Assembly (NCBI RefSeq): GCF_000304315.1
Contig: NC_018485.1
Location: forward strand, 404,501 to 468,500
Length of the DNA stretch: 64,000 nt
Direction: 5' to 3'
Origin: Methylocystis sp. SC2
GTDB taxonomy: Bacteria; Pseudomonadota; Alphaproteobacteria; Rhizobiales; Beijerinckiaceae
Shown here: one piece after another, positions 26,701 through 35,931 of the stretch
Layout of the letters: each line of letters begins with the position of its first letter
How positions within the stretch are numbered: position 1 is the stretch's first letter
Notes under the pieces: generated by a model
The model's database searches: none
What the model saw: the letters and a program-made list of their open reading frames with translations, nothing else
Told to the model about the DNA's origin: nothing
Position numbers and translations under genes: made by a program

Positions 26701-28266
26701 ATGAGGCATGTCCGGAGCGCGATTCCACCAGCCGCCGCCGAGCGCCATGAAAAGCGCCGCGGTGTCGGCGAGACGCGTCGCCTCGGCCTGCACGCGCAAC
26801 AATGACGCGCTGAAGTAGATCCGCTGTGCGGTAAACACGGCGATCTGCGAGACCTGGCCGTATTTCAATTGCATGCGCACGATATCAAGGCTGCGCTTCG
26901 CGGCGTCTTCGCTCTTGCGAGCGGTTTCGACCGCTCGGGCGTCCGCCTGCAGGGAACGCAGCGCGTCGGTGACGTTCTGAAAGGCGTTGATGACCGTGCT
27001 GCGATATTGCGCGTCCGCCTGCTCCAACGCCGCGACCGACGAACGTTCCTTGTTCAACAGAGTCATGCCGTCGAAAAGCGGCTGCGCGGCGCCGGCGGCG
27101 AGCGTGTAGAAGCCTGTGCCGGGCGCAAAGAGCTGCGCGACATGAAAGGCGCTGGCGCCGAGATTGGCCGAGAGCGTGATATTCGGCAGCCGGTTGGCGC
27201 GCGCGATGCCGACCGCGGCGGTCGCGGCATGAAGATTGGCCTCCGCGGCGCGGATGTCCGGGCGTTGCGCGACCAGCGTCGAGGGCACGCTCAGCGGAAC
27301 TGTTCCGGGCAGCGTCAGCTGCGAGAGCCTGAATTTCTGTTCGATCTCGTCAAAGGAAAACCGGCCGGCGAGCGCGGTCAGGAGGTCGCGCTGAAGCGCG
27401 AGCTGCTTTTCAAGCGGCGGCAGCGCCTGCTCCGCCTGCGCGAGCGCCGCCTCCTGCGCAACGACATCGGCCTTGGCGATCGAGCCGAATGAATATTGCC
27501 GGTTCAGGATTTCGAGCGAGTCCTTCAGGATCGTAATAATGTTTTTCGTCGCCTCGATCTGTCCGCGGATCGACGCCTCTTGAATGGCGGCGACGACGAC
27601 ATTCGAGGTAAGCGCAAGCCGCGCCGCCTCCAACTGAAACCCCGCCTGTTGGGTCTGCGCCTCAAGCGATTCCAGCGTTCGTCGGTTCAGTCCCCAGATG
27701 TCCGGCGCGTAGCTGATCGAGAGCTGCTTCAGAAACAGGCCGTAAGGCGCGTTTGGATTGTTCGTCGCGGGGCTGGGGGTCGCCTGTCCGGTGACGATGT
27801 TGTAGGGGCTCGGGTAGAACTGGTTGAACAGCGACTGGTTGATGGCGCTGAGCGCGCGGTTGTTCGACTGAAGATTCTGGCTTTCGTTGGCGAGGATCCC
27901 GACCTGAGGCAGAAGCGCGCCGCGTTGCGCTTCGGCGTTGAAATAAGCGACGCCAATCGCCGCCTCCGCCGCTTCGAGCGAGGGATTGTGCTCCAGCGCG
28001 TCGCGCACGAGCGTGTCGAGCGGCTTTGAGCGATAAAGCGCCCACCAATCCGCCGGAATGTCGCGTCCTTCGACGAAACGCTGGCCCGAGCCAGGGGACG
28101 CCGTCCCTTCCGGCGTGAAATGCGGCGCGTTCGGGCCAAGCGGCTGGACGAAGTCAGGGCCGACCATGCAACCGGCGAGCGAACTGGCGAGCCACGCAAG
28201 AGTCGCGACGCGCCTGACGGACGCGGCGCCGGGTCTTTGCCTGCAGATGTCGCTCGTCTTGCCCAT
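26698..28266 (-). CDS. NodT-family outer-membrane lipoprotein of an RND efflux system
   Basis: From the ATG at 28266 the protein has 522 residues. A lipoprotein signal ends in LAGC (Cys at about 33), and the mature start CMVGPDFVQP is typical of NodT/OprM-type channels. Two OEP repeats follow (about 85-270 and 280-490), with the conserved ISYAPDIWG and VPSTLVAQRPDIRAAE segments. It forms the trimeric outer-membrane duct for the RND pump encoded just upstream; the gap to the pump gene is 11 bp. The stop codon TAG is supplied by the inverted-repeat element. The usual role is export of metals or drugs. Confidence 0.92.
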   Translation of the reverse strand: MGKTSDICRQRPGAASVRRVATLAWLASSLAGCMVGPDFVQPLGPNAPHFTPEGTASPGSGQRFVEGRDIPADWWALYRSKPLDTLVRDALEHNPSLEAAEAAIGVAYFNAEAQRGALLPQVGILANESQNLQSNNRALSAINQSLFNQFYPSPYNIVTGQATPSPATNNPNAPYGLFLKQLSISYAPDIWGLNRRTLESLEAQTQQAGFQLEAARLALTSNVVVAAIQEASIRGQIEATKNIITILKDSLEILNRQYSFGSIAKADVVAQEAALAQAEQALPPLEKQLALQRDLLTALAGRFSFDEIEQKFRLSQLTLPGTVPLSVPSTLVAQRPDIRAAEANLHAATAAVGIARANRLPNITLSANLGASAFHVAQLFAPGTGFYTLAAGAAQPLFDGMTLLNKERSSVAALEQADAQYRSTVINAFQNVTDALRSLQADARAVETARKSEDAAKRSLDIVRMQLKYGQVSQIAVFTAQRIYFSASLLRVQAEATRLADTAALFMALGGGWWNRAPDMPH

Positions 28267-28277
28267 GCGCCGGATGA

Positions 28278-31200
28278 TCAAACTCGTAGGATCTCGTTGG
28301 CGCTGCCGCTCGCGCGCTTTTCCACGAAGCGCTCGATCACAAAATGCAACGTCGGAATGACGAAGAGGATCAAACCGGTCGCCGCCAACAGTCCGCCGAC
28401 GATGACCGTGCCGAGGCCGCGCTGAACGTCGCTGCCGACGCCTGTCGCCAGCGCCGCCGGCAGCATGCCCACCATCGGCACGGCCGACGTCATCAGCACG
28501 GAACGGAAACGTTCCGCCGCGCCTTCAAGAACCTGATCGCGAAAGTTCGCCCGCTCATCGCCGCTGCTTTCGCCGCCGGCGGCGTCCGCGCCCAGCCGGC
28601 GCGCGCGCGCTGACGCGACATGCACCGCCGTGACGCGATTGAGATGCGACACCATGATGATGCCGTTTTGCACCGCGACGCCGAAAAGCGCCAAGAATCC
28701 CACGCCCGTCGCGACGTTCAGCGTCTCTCGCGTCATGATCAGCGCGACGAGACCGCCGAGCGCCGACAGCGGCACCACCCCGAGAATGAGCAGCGCGTTT
28801 CGCAGCTTGGCGAAGCCAATGTAAAGGATCAGCAGCATCAACAGCAGCACGACGCCGACGATGATCGAGAGCCGCGCCTGCGCGCGCTGTTGATTTTCGA
28901 ATTTTCCGCTCCAAACGACGCTGTTCATCTGCTTGTCGTACGAAACGGTCTCGGCGACCTTCTTTTGCGCCTCCGCAAGATAGGAGCTGAGATCCCGGTC
29001 GGCGTAGTCGAGTCGAACCGTCAGCACGCGTTTGGTTTTCTCGTGCGAAATGGCGCTTTCCCCGTTCTGCAACGAGATCTTTGATATTGCCGATAAGGGG
29101 ATCTGCACGCCCGACGAGGCCTTCACAAGAAGATCGCTAAGCTCTTCCGGACTGCTGCGCGACTGAAGCGGAAAGCGCACCGTCATGTCGTAGCTGCGGT
29201 CGTTCACGTAAATCTGTCCGATCGGGGCGCCGCCCACTCCGATCTGGATCATGTTCGACACGTCGGAAACATTGATGCCGTAGCGCGCGGCTGCGGCGCG
29301 ATCGATATGGAAGGCGATCTGCGGAATCGGCGGCTCCTGCACAAGCGACGTCTGCGTGGTGCCCTTCACCGTCTTCAGAGCGGCGACGATCTCATTGCCG
29401 ATGCGGCGCGTCTCCTTGAGGTCTTCACCGAAAATCTTGACCACCATGGCGCTGTGAGCGCCGCTGACGAGATCATTGACGTTGTCGATGATCGGTTGGC
29501 TCACGCCGACGTCCATGCCTGGAAGCTTACTGAGGCGGTTGGTCAGCTTGGCGATGAATTGTTCCTTCGTCTCGCGTTCGGGCCAGGAGTCGTAGCGGTT
29601 CAGTCCAACGGGCGCCTCGATATGGCTCGTGGTCCAGGGGTCCGTGCGATCGTCGTTCCGGCCGATCTGAGTGATGACGTAGGAGACTTCCGGAAACTCC
29701 ATCACGGCGCGACGTAAATCGCTCGCCATGTCGGACGCTTTTTCGAAGGATATGCCGCTGGGCAGCTGCACTTGCAGCCAAAGCGAGCCTTCGTCGAGAT
29801 TGGGAAGAAAGTCGCGTCCCACCGCGCCGCCGGCCATGACGACTCCCCAAACGCCGACCGCTGTCGTGACATAGACGATCGCCGGTCGCTGCAAGCAGCG
29901 ATAGAGCAGTTCCTTGTAGCGCGCCTCCATCCATTCGAGCGCGCGGTTGTGAAAGGGCTTCGAGGGATAGCGCAACGCCATATAGGCAAGGCTGGGCACG
30001 AGCATCAGCGTGCACAGCAGGGCGCCGATCAGAGCGTAGGCGATCGTATAGGCGACCGGCGCGAAAAGTCGGGCCTCGACGCGCTCCAGTCCCAAGAGCG
30101 GCACGTAACCGGCGATGATGATGACGGTGGCGAAAAAGATCGGCCGCACCACCTGGCCGACGACGAATTGAACGTCCTCGACCCGAAGCTCGCGATCGGG
30201 ATTGTGCTCCCGCAGCCGGAGAATCGATTCGGTGACGATGATCGCGCCGTCGACGATAATGCCGAAGTCGATCGACCCGAGGGACAGAAGATTCGCCGGC
30301 AGCTTGGTGAAGTTCATCATGATGAAGGCGAAGGCCAGCGACAGCGGAATTGTCGCGGCCACGACCAGCGAACTCCGCGGGCTGCCGAGAAAAAGCATCA
30401 ACACGATCACGACGAGGACGATGCCTTCCGTCACCGTGTGCGCAACCTTCGAGACCGTGAGCTGCACGAGCTCATTGCGGTCCATGTAGGGAACGATTTT
30501 TACCTCCTGGGGCGCAAGTTGCGCATTGAGTTCGTCAATCCGATCGTGCAGCGCCTTCAAAACGACCGTGGCGTTCTCGCCTTTCAGCATCTGCACGACG
30601 CCCTGAATGGCGTTCGAGTTGTAGTCCTTGCCCAGCATGCCTTCGCGTTCCTGGGCGCTGTACCGCGGCGTCCCGACGTCGCGGGTCAACACGGGGACGC
30701 CGCCATGCTCGGCGATGACAATGTTTCCCAGGTCCTCCTTGGTGCGGACGAGGCCAATGCTGCGAATGACATAGGCTTGTTCGCCGCGCGTGATGCGGCT
30801 GCCGCCGGCGCTGGCGCTGTTTGCAGCGATGGAGTTGGTGACGTCCGTAAGTCCGAGCCCATAGCGCTGCATGGCGACCGGATCGAGCTGGAGCTGAAAC
30901 TGACGCGTGACGCCGCCGAAATTGGCGACGCTGGCGACGCCGGGGACCTGGTTGAGCGCCGGAATCACGATCCAGCGCTGGATCTCCGAGAGTTCTTCGA
31001 CATTCTTGGCGTCGGACTCGAGAGTATATCTGAGAATTTCTCCCGTCGGACCCGTCAGAGGTCCAAGCGCCGGCTGAATGTTGGCGGGAAGCGACACCTG
31101 CCCGATGCGCTCCAACACGCGTTGACGCGCCCAATAGTCCTCGACGCCGTCCTTGAACACCATGGTGATAAGCGACAACGCGAAGGTGCTGGTCGAGCGG

Positions 31201-31445
31201 ATCGTGAGCAAGCCTGGCGTGCTCGCCAGCGCGCGCTCCAGGGGAACGGTGATCTGCTGTTCCACTTCCTCGGCGGCAAGGCCCATGGCCTTGGTCGTGA
31301 CGATGACCGTCACGTCGCCGATTTCGGGATAGGCTTCGATCTTGAGCTGTGTCCAGGAATAGACGCCGCAGGCGAAGATGATCGCCGTCGCCAATATCAC
31401 GCCGGCGCGGTTCCTGAGGCAAAACTCGACGATGCGCTCAATCAT
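28278..31445 (-). CDS. Heavy-metal-type RND efflux permease (CusA/CzcA family)
   Basis: At 1055 residues this is a full HME-RND pump with 12 membrane segments, one at the N-terminus and sets at about 340-550 and 880-1035. The family start is IVEFCLRNRAGVILATAI, with EAYPEIGDVTVIV and EQQITVPLERALASTPG close behind. The TM4 motif is DFGIIVDGA (Asp393 and Asp399), matching the DFGxxxDGA motif of divalent-cation pumps; the following residues IIVTES replace the more common VEN. The gene overlaps the adaptor gene by 8 bp. Substrate is probably a divalent metal, but cannot be fixed from sequence. Confidence 0.93.
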   Translation of the reverse strand: MIERIVEFCLRNRAGVILATAIIFACGVYSWTQLKIEAYPEIGDVTVIVTTKAMGLAAEEVEQQITVPLERALASTPGLLTIRSTSTFALSLITMVFKDGVEDYWARQRVLERIGQVSLPANIQPALGPLTGPTGEILRYTLESDAKNVEELSEIQRWIVIPALNQVPGVASVANFGGVTRQFQLQLDPVAMQRYGLGLTDVTNSIAANSASAGGSRITRGEQAYVIRSIGLVRTKEDLGNIVIAEHGGVPVLTRDVGTPRYSAQEREGMLGKDYNSNAIQGVVQMLKGENATVVLKALHDRIDELNAQLAPQEVKIVPYMDRNELVQLTVSKVAHTVTEGIVLVVIVLMLFLGSPRSSLVVAATIPLSLAFAFIMMNFTKLPANLLSLGSIDFGIIVDGAIIVTESILRLREHNPDRELRVEDVQFVVGQVVRPIFFATVIIIAGYVPLLGLERVEARLFAPVAYTIAYALIGALLCTLMLVPSLAYMALRYPSKPFHNRALEWMEARYKELLYRCLQRPAIVYVTTAVGVWGVVMAGGAVGRDFLPNLDEGSLWLQVQLPSGISFEKASDMASDLRRAVMEFPEVSYVITQIGRNDDRTDPWTTSHIEAPVGLNRYDSWPERETKEQFIAKLTNRLSKLPGMDVGVSQPIIDNVNDLVSGAHSAMVVKIFGEDLKETRRIGNEIVAALKTVKGTTQTSLVQEPPIPQIAFHIDRAAAARYGINVSDVSNMIQIGVGGAPIGQIYVNDRSYDMTVRFPLQSRSSPEELSDLLVKASSGVQIPLSAISKISLQNGESAISHEKTKRVLTVRLDYADRDLSSYLAEAQKKVAETVSYDKQMNSVVWSGKFENQQRAQARLSIIVGVVLLLMLLILYIGFAKLRNALLILGVVPLSALGGLVALIMTRETLNVATGVGFLALFGVAVQNGIIMVSHLNRVTAVHVASARARRLGADAAGGESSGDERANFRDQVLEGAAERFRSVLMTSAVPMVGMLPAALATGVGSDVQRGLGTVIVGGLLAATGLILFVIPTLHFVIERFVEKRASGSANEILRV

Positions 31446-32652
31446 TCAAGAGCACCCCGCCCCGCACGACGATCCGCTGGCCGGCGTTAAGTCCCTCGAC
31501 AACCGCGCCGCCGTTGATGTCGGCTTCGGGGTCGACGGGCCTCCGCTCGAAGGTCCATGGCGCGACCTCGAGGAAAACATTCGACGCATCGTTGACCATC
31601 ATCAGAGCCGAAGGGGGAATAACCACGCGCTGCGACGGCGGCGAGAAGAAGCGCACGGTCGCGAACATGTTCAACTTGAACATGCCGTTCGGGTTGTCGA
31701 ACGCGATGCGCACCTTGTTGCGGCGCGTGTCCGCCTCGAGCAACTGGCTGATAATCTCGACCTTGCCGACGAAGATTTCGCGAGGATAGGCGACGAGCGA
31801 GACTTCGACCCTTTCCCCCTTCTGCACAAAGGAGAGATCTTTCTCCTGTACGCTTGCGGTGACCCATACGCGATCGAGATTGGAGATGGTCATCATCGGC
31901 GATGTGGTGTTGTCGATGAAATCGCCAGGAGCCGTATCAAGCGCCGTAATCGTGCCGTCGATCGGCGCATTGAGGGTGATCTTCCGCTGGCCCGTGAGCT
32001 TGCTGTTGTCGCCAATCACGTCGAGCCGGGCTTCGGCGCGCTTCAATTCCGACGTCGCCTGCAGAAAGTCGTTCTGCGCCTGCTCCAGTTCTCTCAGCGC
32101 GAGACCGCCCGCCTTATTCAGTCCCGTGGCGCGATCGAGCGCGCTCTTGGTCAGCTTCGCGGTGGCTCGGGCCTTTTCGGCATCGGCCACCGCCTGCGCC
32201 AAATCGCCTGAATCAATGGTCGCTAGCGGCTGGCCCCTCTTTACGTTGTCGCCCAGTTCGACGTTGAGCTCGCTCACCCGTCCGTTGACGGGCGCCAAAA
32301 CTCTCACCGTCCGCGCCGGATCGGCTTCGACCGCGCCGGGGACGATGCGGCTCAGGCTGACGTTCCGGGTTTCGACCGGGGCGACGGCGATGTGACTCCG
32401 GTAGGGCGAACCGGCCGGAATGAAGATCGTTTTACCTTTGCGCAAGAGCGGCGGCGCGCGTCGCCCTTCTTGCAGCGGCCCTGTCTCGTGGCGGGAGAAA
32501 ATCCTCTCCGTAGCGAAGCGATAAATCAGCGTGCCGAACAGGACCAATGCGGCGGCCATTGCGGCGCTGCAGATTTCGCGCCGGCTCAAAGCAAAACGGT
32601 TCATGAGACCCAGCGCTCGTTTTACGTCCAGTTTGTCGCTCAACAGACTCAT
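31438..32652 (-). CDS. RND efflux periplasmic adaptor (HlyD/CusB-like)
   Basis: The ATG at 32652 gives 404 residues. An N-terminal membrane anchor lies at about 28-45. LAPVNGRVSELNVELGDNVK (about 116-135) forms the first lipoyl half, a helical hairpin covers about 145-200, and NAPIDGTITALDTAPGDFID (about 208-227) forms the second half. Beta-barrel and membrane-proximal domains follow. It links the inner-membrane pump to the outer-membrane channel; the order adaptor-pump-channel forms one operon. A TTG at 32694 could extend the N-terminus by 14 residues. No His/Met-rich metal-binding extension is present. Confidence 0.9.
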   Translation of the reverse strand: MSLLSDKLDVKRALGLMNRFALSRREICSAAMAAALVLFGTLIYRFATERIFSRHETGPLQEGRRAPPLLRKGKTIFIPAGSPYRSHIAVAPVETRNVSLSRIVPGAVEADPARTVRVLAPVNGRVSELNVELGDNVKRGQPLATIDSGDLAQAVADAEKARATAKLTKSALDRATGLNKAGGLALRELEQAQNDFLQATSELKRAEARLDVIGDNSKLTGQRKITLNAPIDGTITALDTAPGDFIDNTTSPMMTISNLDRVWVTASVQEKDLSFVQKGERVEVSLVAYPREIFVGKVEIISQLLEADTRRNKVRIAFDNPNGMFKLNMFATVRFFSPPSQRVVIPPSALMMVNDASNVFLEVAPWTFERRPVDPEADINGGAVVEGLNAGQRIVVRGGVLLND

Positions 32653-33408
32653 GCCCGAGGGCCCGCCGCATTCGCAAGGGAAGGGAACAGTCAATTCGCT
32701 CCAGCTTAACGACAGCGAACTGCGACTGAATGGTGACTGACCACTTTGCCAAGTGACTTAGATGCGACTGGTTTGTTTCTAGAATATTGCTGCAACGCCA
32801 GTTCCCCGATTCGGGACTGTTTCATGAGCGCAGTTGGCGCCACGAAACTAGGCAATGCAGCAATGGGCGAGCACGCAATGATCGCGCCTGATGAGGCGCG
32901 CGCGGGATGAGGCCGACTCGCTTTCTTGCCGGACGCCAGCATCGGCGCCGACGCCGCGCTACAGGGGACTGAATCGGAGGCTCCGGCGGGCGCGCGTGAA
33001 AACAAACAATTGTATAAACGCTTACGCGCGCATCAAAAAAGAAGGGCGAGACGGCCCGCGTCTCGCCCTAGACATACGCCGCGATATTCGGTCCGATCAA
33101 TGAGACCGAGCCGCAGCCCACTGCAACTGTTGTGATTGCCGCAATGTTTAGATCAACGGGTTCTTCCTAGCCTTCGACGCGGCAGTGCTCCACCTGTGGA
33201 AAATACCTAGTTGATAAGGGGTTAGACGAAACCGAAGTCGCGCTCCGCGCGCCAAGTCCTTAAACCGCTGGCGCCCTGCCCTCGCCGGATCCGCGCGCCG
33301 ACGTGATGTCGACGAAGGTGTCGGCGAGGAGGCGATCGGCTATAAGGCTGGATCGAACCAAGAACGGCGACGCCGCACTGACCGACACGGAATTTCGAGA
33401 GGAACATC
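32653..33408. other. Long intergenic stretch: efflux promoter region and unexplained minus-strand terminator
   Basis: Apart from the terminator at 33032-33069, I support no gene here. The efflux operon promoter (minus) should lie near 32700-33000, but no convincing -35/-10 stands out. A short minus-strand frame (about 33146-33065) reads NIAAITTVAVGCGSVSLIG and ends at the stem of the terminator; it lacks a normal start codon. Other open frames have shadow-like composition. Confidence 0.4.
33032..33069 (-). terminator. Rho-independent terminator without an assigned gene
   Basis: AGGGCGAGACG (33043-33053) and CGTCTCGCCCT (33059-33069) make a perfect 11 bp stem with a GCCCG loop. On the minus strand a run of six T follows (plus strand 33035-33040 is AAAAAA). 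Transcription must come from the region 33070-33400, where no convincing protein gene is seen, so a small RNA or very short gene is likely. Confidence 0.7.
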
Positions 33409-33849
33409 GTGAGGATCTCGTTGAAAAGCACTCGTCTCGCGGACGCAGCGCTACGCCGCCGAAATCGGCGCCGAAGCGTATGCGCCGGATTCAACAGAGG
33501 CGCACTCGCCATTGCGATGTTGGCCGTCGCGCTCTCCGCCGCCGATGCGAAGCAGAAGCATGCGGTTCCTCCGCCCATCCCGGCGGGCGCAGAGCCGGCG
33601 CCCCCTTTGGATAAATGCGGCCATCCGATCGTCACGGACAGCGTCGGAAAACCATATATCGACCCTGTCTGCCTCGCCCTCTCCGATCACCTGCAACCTC
33701 CGCTCTATATTCCCCAGCCTGAGTGCAATAGAGGCGTGGAGCCCTATGATTCGACTTGCTTCTTTGAGCGACTCTTTACGGTGATGACGGCCTCGCCGGG
33801 CCCGCCGCCGCTCGACAGGCCTCCTCCTGCTCCCTTTCCCTATAAATAA
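33409..33849 (+). CDS. Secreted Pro/Cys-containing small protein, unknown
   Basis: The 146-residue product starts at GTG (33409) behind GAGAGG. A basic N-terminus of about 28 residues is followed by a signal-type hydrophobic segment (GALAIAMLAVALSAADA, about 31-47). The mature part is short and Pro-rich, with Cys at DKCGHP, DPVCLA, PECNRG and STCFFE: four Cys that could form two disulfides. The tail is PPPLDRPPPAP. I recognise no family. It begins a run of small exported or anchored proteins up to about 35.7 kb. Confidence 0.55.
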   Translation: MRISLKSTRLADAALRRRNRRRSVCAGFNRGALAIAMLAVALSAADAKQKHAVPPPIPAGAEPAPPLDKCGHPIVTDSVGKPYIDPVCLALSDHLQPPLYIPQPECNRGVEPYDSTCFFERLFTVMTASPGPPPLDRPPPAPFPYK

Positions 33850-34001
33850 TCCTTGAGCGATTCACGCCGGGCGACGCTCTCATCGGACGCCCGGACCGCC
33901 TCCGCATCAGGCGCGGCGGGACGCGTGAATCGACGCCATTTCGCCGCGATTCAGGCGCATGTACAAAATCTCCGCCCTATTCCGAAGGTGGGTTTATACG
34001 C

Positions 34002-34820
34002 ATGCACGACCTCATCATTCCCCCGGAGCCGCCTCAGCCGAAAAGGAACGGCCCGCCGGCAAAACTGCCGGTGGAGATCGTCATCGACCGCCGCGGCGCT
34101 CGGCCGGTCCGCTATGGTCTGATCGCCGCGTTGATCGGTCTTGCCGGACTTGCGGCCACGCATTTCTATGCGCCCGACCGTTCAAAGGACGCGGAAACGA
34201 GCAAGGCCGAGGCGCAGGCGCCCCAGCAGGTCACGATCCCGGTGCTGGACGAAGCGTCGAAGCGTCGGATCGCCGCTCTTCAAGATGAAGTGCAGGAGCT
34301 GCGCACGAAATTGGACGCCGTAGAGAAACGCCAACAGGCCGACAGCCTTCGCGCACAGCCCGCCAGCCCCCCTCCGCCCGCCGTCGAAAACCAGGCTGCT
34401 GCGGTCGCCGCGAAAGCTGCGCCCGTGTCGCGTTCGCCCGAAAAGGGGCAGGCCAAAGTTGCGCGCACGGCCGGGAAGGAAAACGCCACAGTCGACATGA
34501 CGCCCGTCCAGACGATCGCGCCGGCGCCGAAAGTCGTCAGCGGCTACAGGGTGCGCGACGTTTATCATGGCGCAGCTCTTATCGAATCGGACAGGGGCAT
34601 GATCGGCGTCGAGCCCGGCGAAGTCGTGCCAGGCGTCGGTCGAGTGATGGCCATTCAGGAACGCGGCGGCCGTTGGGTGGTCGTCACGGAGAGCGGAGAA
34701 ATTCTGGGGAGCCCGCGCGGACAGTTCCGCGCTCCGATTCCGCGTCAGCGCCAGTTCGCGCGAGAGTTCTACGGCTTTGAGCCCGGCCCCTTCGAACCGC
34801 CGATGTTTCCTCGCTACTGA
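34002..34820 (+). CDS. Single-span membrane protein with coiled coil and C-terminal beta domain
   Basis: In this 272-residue protein, a Pro-rich cytoplasmic start (about 1-35) precedes one membrane span (about 39-55). A coiled coil covers about 82-112 (RRIAALQDEVQELRTKLDAV) and a Pro/Ala linker about 115-175. The C-terminal domain (about 178-235) has the repeat-like phrases GYRVRDVYHGAALIES, GVEPGEVVPGVGRVMAI and GRWVVVTESGEI. That C-terminal pattern resembles small periplasmic domains of conjugation or pilus assembly proteins; this is a weak inference. No other secretion genes are nearby. Confidence 0.6.
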   Translation: MHDLIIPPEPPQPKRNGPPAKLPVEIVIDRRGARPVRYGLIAALIGLAGLAATHFYAPDRSKDAETSKAEAQAPQQVTIPVLDEASKRRIAALQDEVQELRTKLDAVEKRQQADSLRAQPASPPPPAVENQAAAVAAKAAPVSRSPEKGQAKVARTAGKENATVDMTPVQTIAPAPKVVSGYRVRDVYHGAALIESDRGMIGVEPGEVVPGVGRVMAIQERGGRWVVVTESGEILGSPRGQFRAPIPRQRQFAREFYGFEPGPFEPPMFPRY

Positions 34821-34877
34821 TGATCGGCGCACGCAGCTGCGAGGCGCGCGGTCGGTGAGAGGCGCGCGCGATCGCAA

Positions 34878-35150
34878 TCAGTTGCGACGCGCCGGCAAGA
34901 GGCGAAGCGTTTCGAACGGTCCCCACGCGAATTTGCCGGTGTCGACGGCGAAATCGCCGTCGGCGACATATTCCACGACGAGTTCGGAAATCTTCCGCCA
35001 CTCTTCTGGCGTAGGCGCTTCCCAAATCGCTTCCGGCGTTCGCTCGCCATTGCACAGCGCAAAGATCGCCTGAGCGATGGCGGGATGGGTGCGCCGCTTG
35101 ACGCTCCATCCAACCGGCGGCGGGACGCAAGAGCATATTCGATTGTTCAT
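34878..35150 (-). CDS. Small conserved-looking protein, unknown
   Basis: The 90-residue product begins at an ATG with a strong GGAGG site 5 bases upstream. It has an N-terminal Cys pair (ICSCVPPP), then a helical region with HPAIAQAIFALCNGERTPE and WRKISELVVEYVADGDFAV. There is no signal peptide or membrane span. Winged-helix-like spacing is possible but not demonstrated. It faces the preceding membrane-protein gene tail to tail with 57 bp between. Confidence 0.55.
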   Translation of the reverse strand: MNNRICSCVPPPVGWSVKRRTHPAIAQAIFALCNGERTPEAIWEAPTPEEWRKISELVVEYVADGDFAVDTGKFAWGPFETLRLLPARRN

Positions 35151-35320
35151 CGTCGCCTCCTCGGGCTCGTTTCGCCCGGCGCGAGGCGCGCCGTATTGAA
35201 TGTTAGCATGGAAGGCGGCAGGCTGGAGAGAACTTCGCCAATAATTTCGTTGGCGCGATCACAGCGGCGCCTTGTCCGATAACGGCGGGCGCGGCGATTC
35301 CGATGACGTGAAGGAAGACC

Positions 35321-35728
35321 ATGAGCTCTGCACTCTATGCGGTCTTAGGCGCATCTGCCGCGAGGCTTCACATGCGAAAACGATCGGTGATCGCCGCGGC
35401 GATCGCGGCCGTGAGTTTGATCTCAGAGACCGCGACCGCAGGGGCGATGAGCGCCAATAATTTCGGGATTCCCACAAAAGACGTCGCGCTCAAATGCGCG
35501 CCGCTGAACTATTCCATACATTGCACGATCTCTTTGCGAGCCAATCCACAATTCAGTTCTTATTGCTTCTATGTCGCGGCGGGCCAATCCTATCCTATGA
35601 AGACCGACTACCGCTTTGGATTCTATAATAATATTATCAGCATCCATCTCAATGACAGTTCCCCGGTAACGGCTCAGCTAAGGGATCTGAGAACGGGCGC
35701 CCATGCGCGGTGTTTTGAGGCCGGGTGA
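35321..35728 (+). CDS. Secreted small protein with AT-rich 3' half, unknown
   Basis: The ATG at 35321 follows GAAGGAAG and gives 135 residues; an inner ATG at 35372 would give 118 and starts directly with a signal peptide (MRKRSVIAAAIAAVSLIS, ending TATAG). The mature part has four Cys (LKCAP, IHCTI, SYCFYV, ARCFEA) and a Tyr/Asn-rich core (YRFGFYNNIISIHLN). The 3' half is clearly richer in A and T than its surroundings, which hints at recent acquisition. No family recognised. Confidence 0.5.
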   Translation: MSSALYAVLGASAARLHMRKRSVIAAAIAAVSLISETATAGAMSANNFGIPTKDVALKCAPLNYSIHCTISLRANPQFSSYCFYVAAGQSYPMKTDYRFGFYNNIISIHLNDSSPVTAQLRDLRTGAHARCFEAG

Positions 35729-35931
35729 TCGTCGCAACGGCGCCGCCGTCCCTTCGCTCGCGAGGCGCCCTGCAGGGGCCGCGGCGCGTGGACGCGGGAA
35801 AATGAAGACGGCGTCTCTCCATCAACTCGGTCCTGCCGACTTATTTTAACCTGTCGCTCTACTTCCGACGCTACGCTGGCTCAAGCGTCACGTCGCCCTA
35901 GCTGAGATTGGGCGGCGTTTGGAGGTGAGGC

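Noticed and set aside
29772..31490. A 572-codon open frame on the plus strand opposite the RND pump
   Set aside because: The pump on the other strand has full motifs; this frame is Arg/Asp/His-rich and featureless.
32706..33005. Minus-strand frame of 99 codons upstream of the efflux operon
   Set aside because: Ser/Ala/Pro-rich without motif or ribosome site; more likely promoter DNA.
33222..33635. Minus-strand frame of 137 codons opposite the secreted protein at 33409
   Set aside because: Composition looks like a shadow, it has no ribosome site, and the plus-strand gene has a signal peptide and a GAGAGG site.
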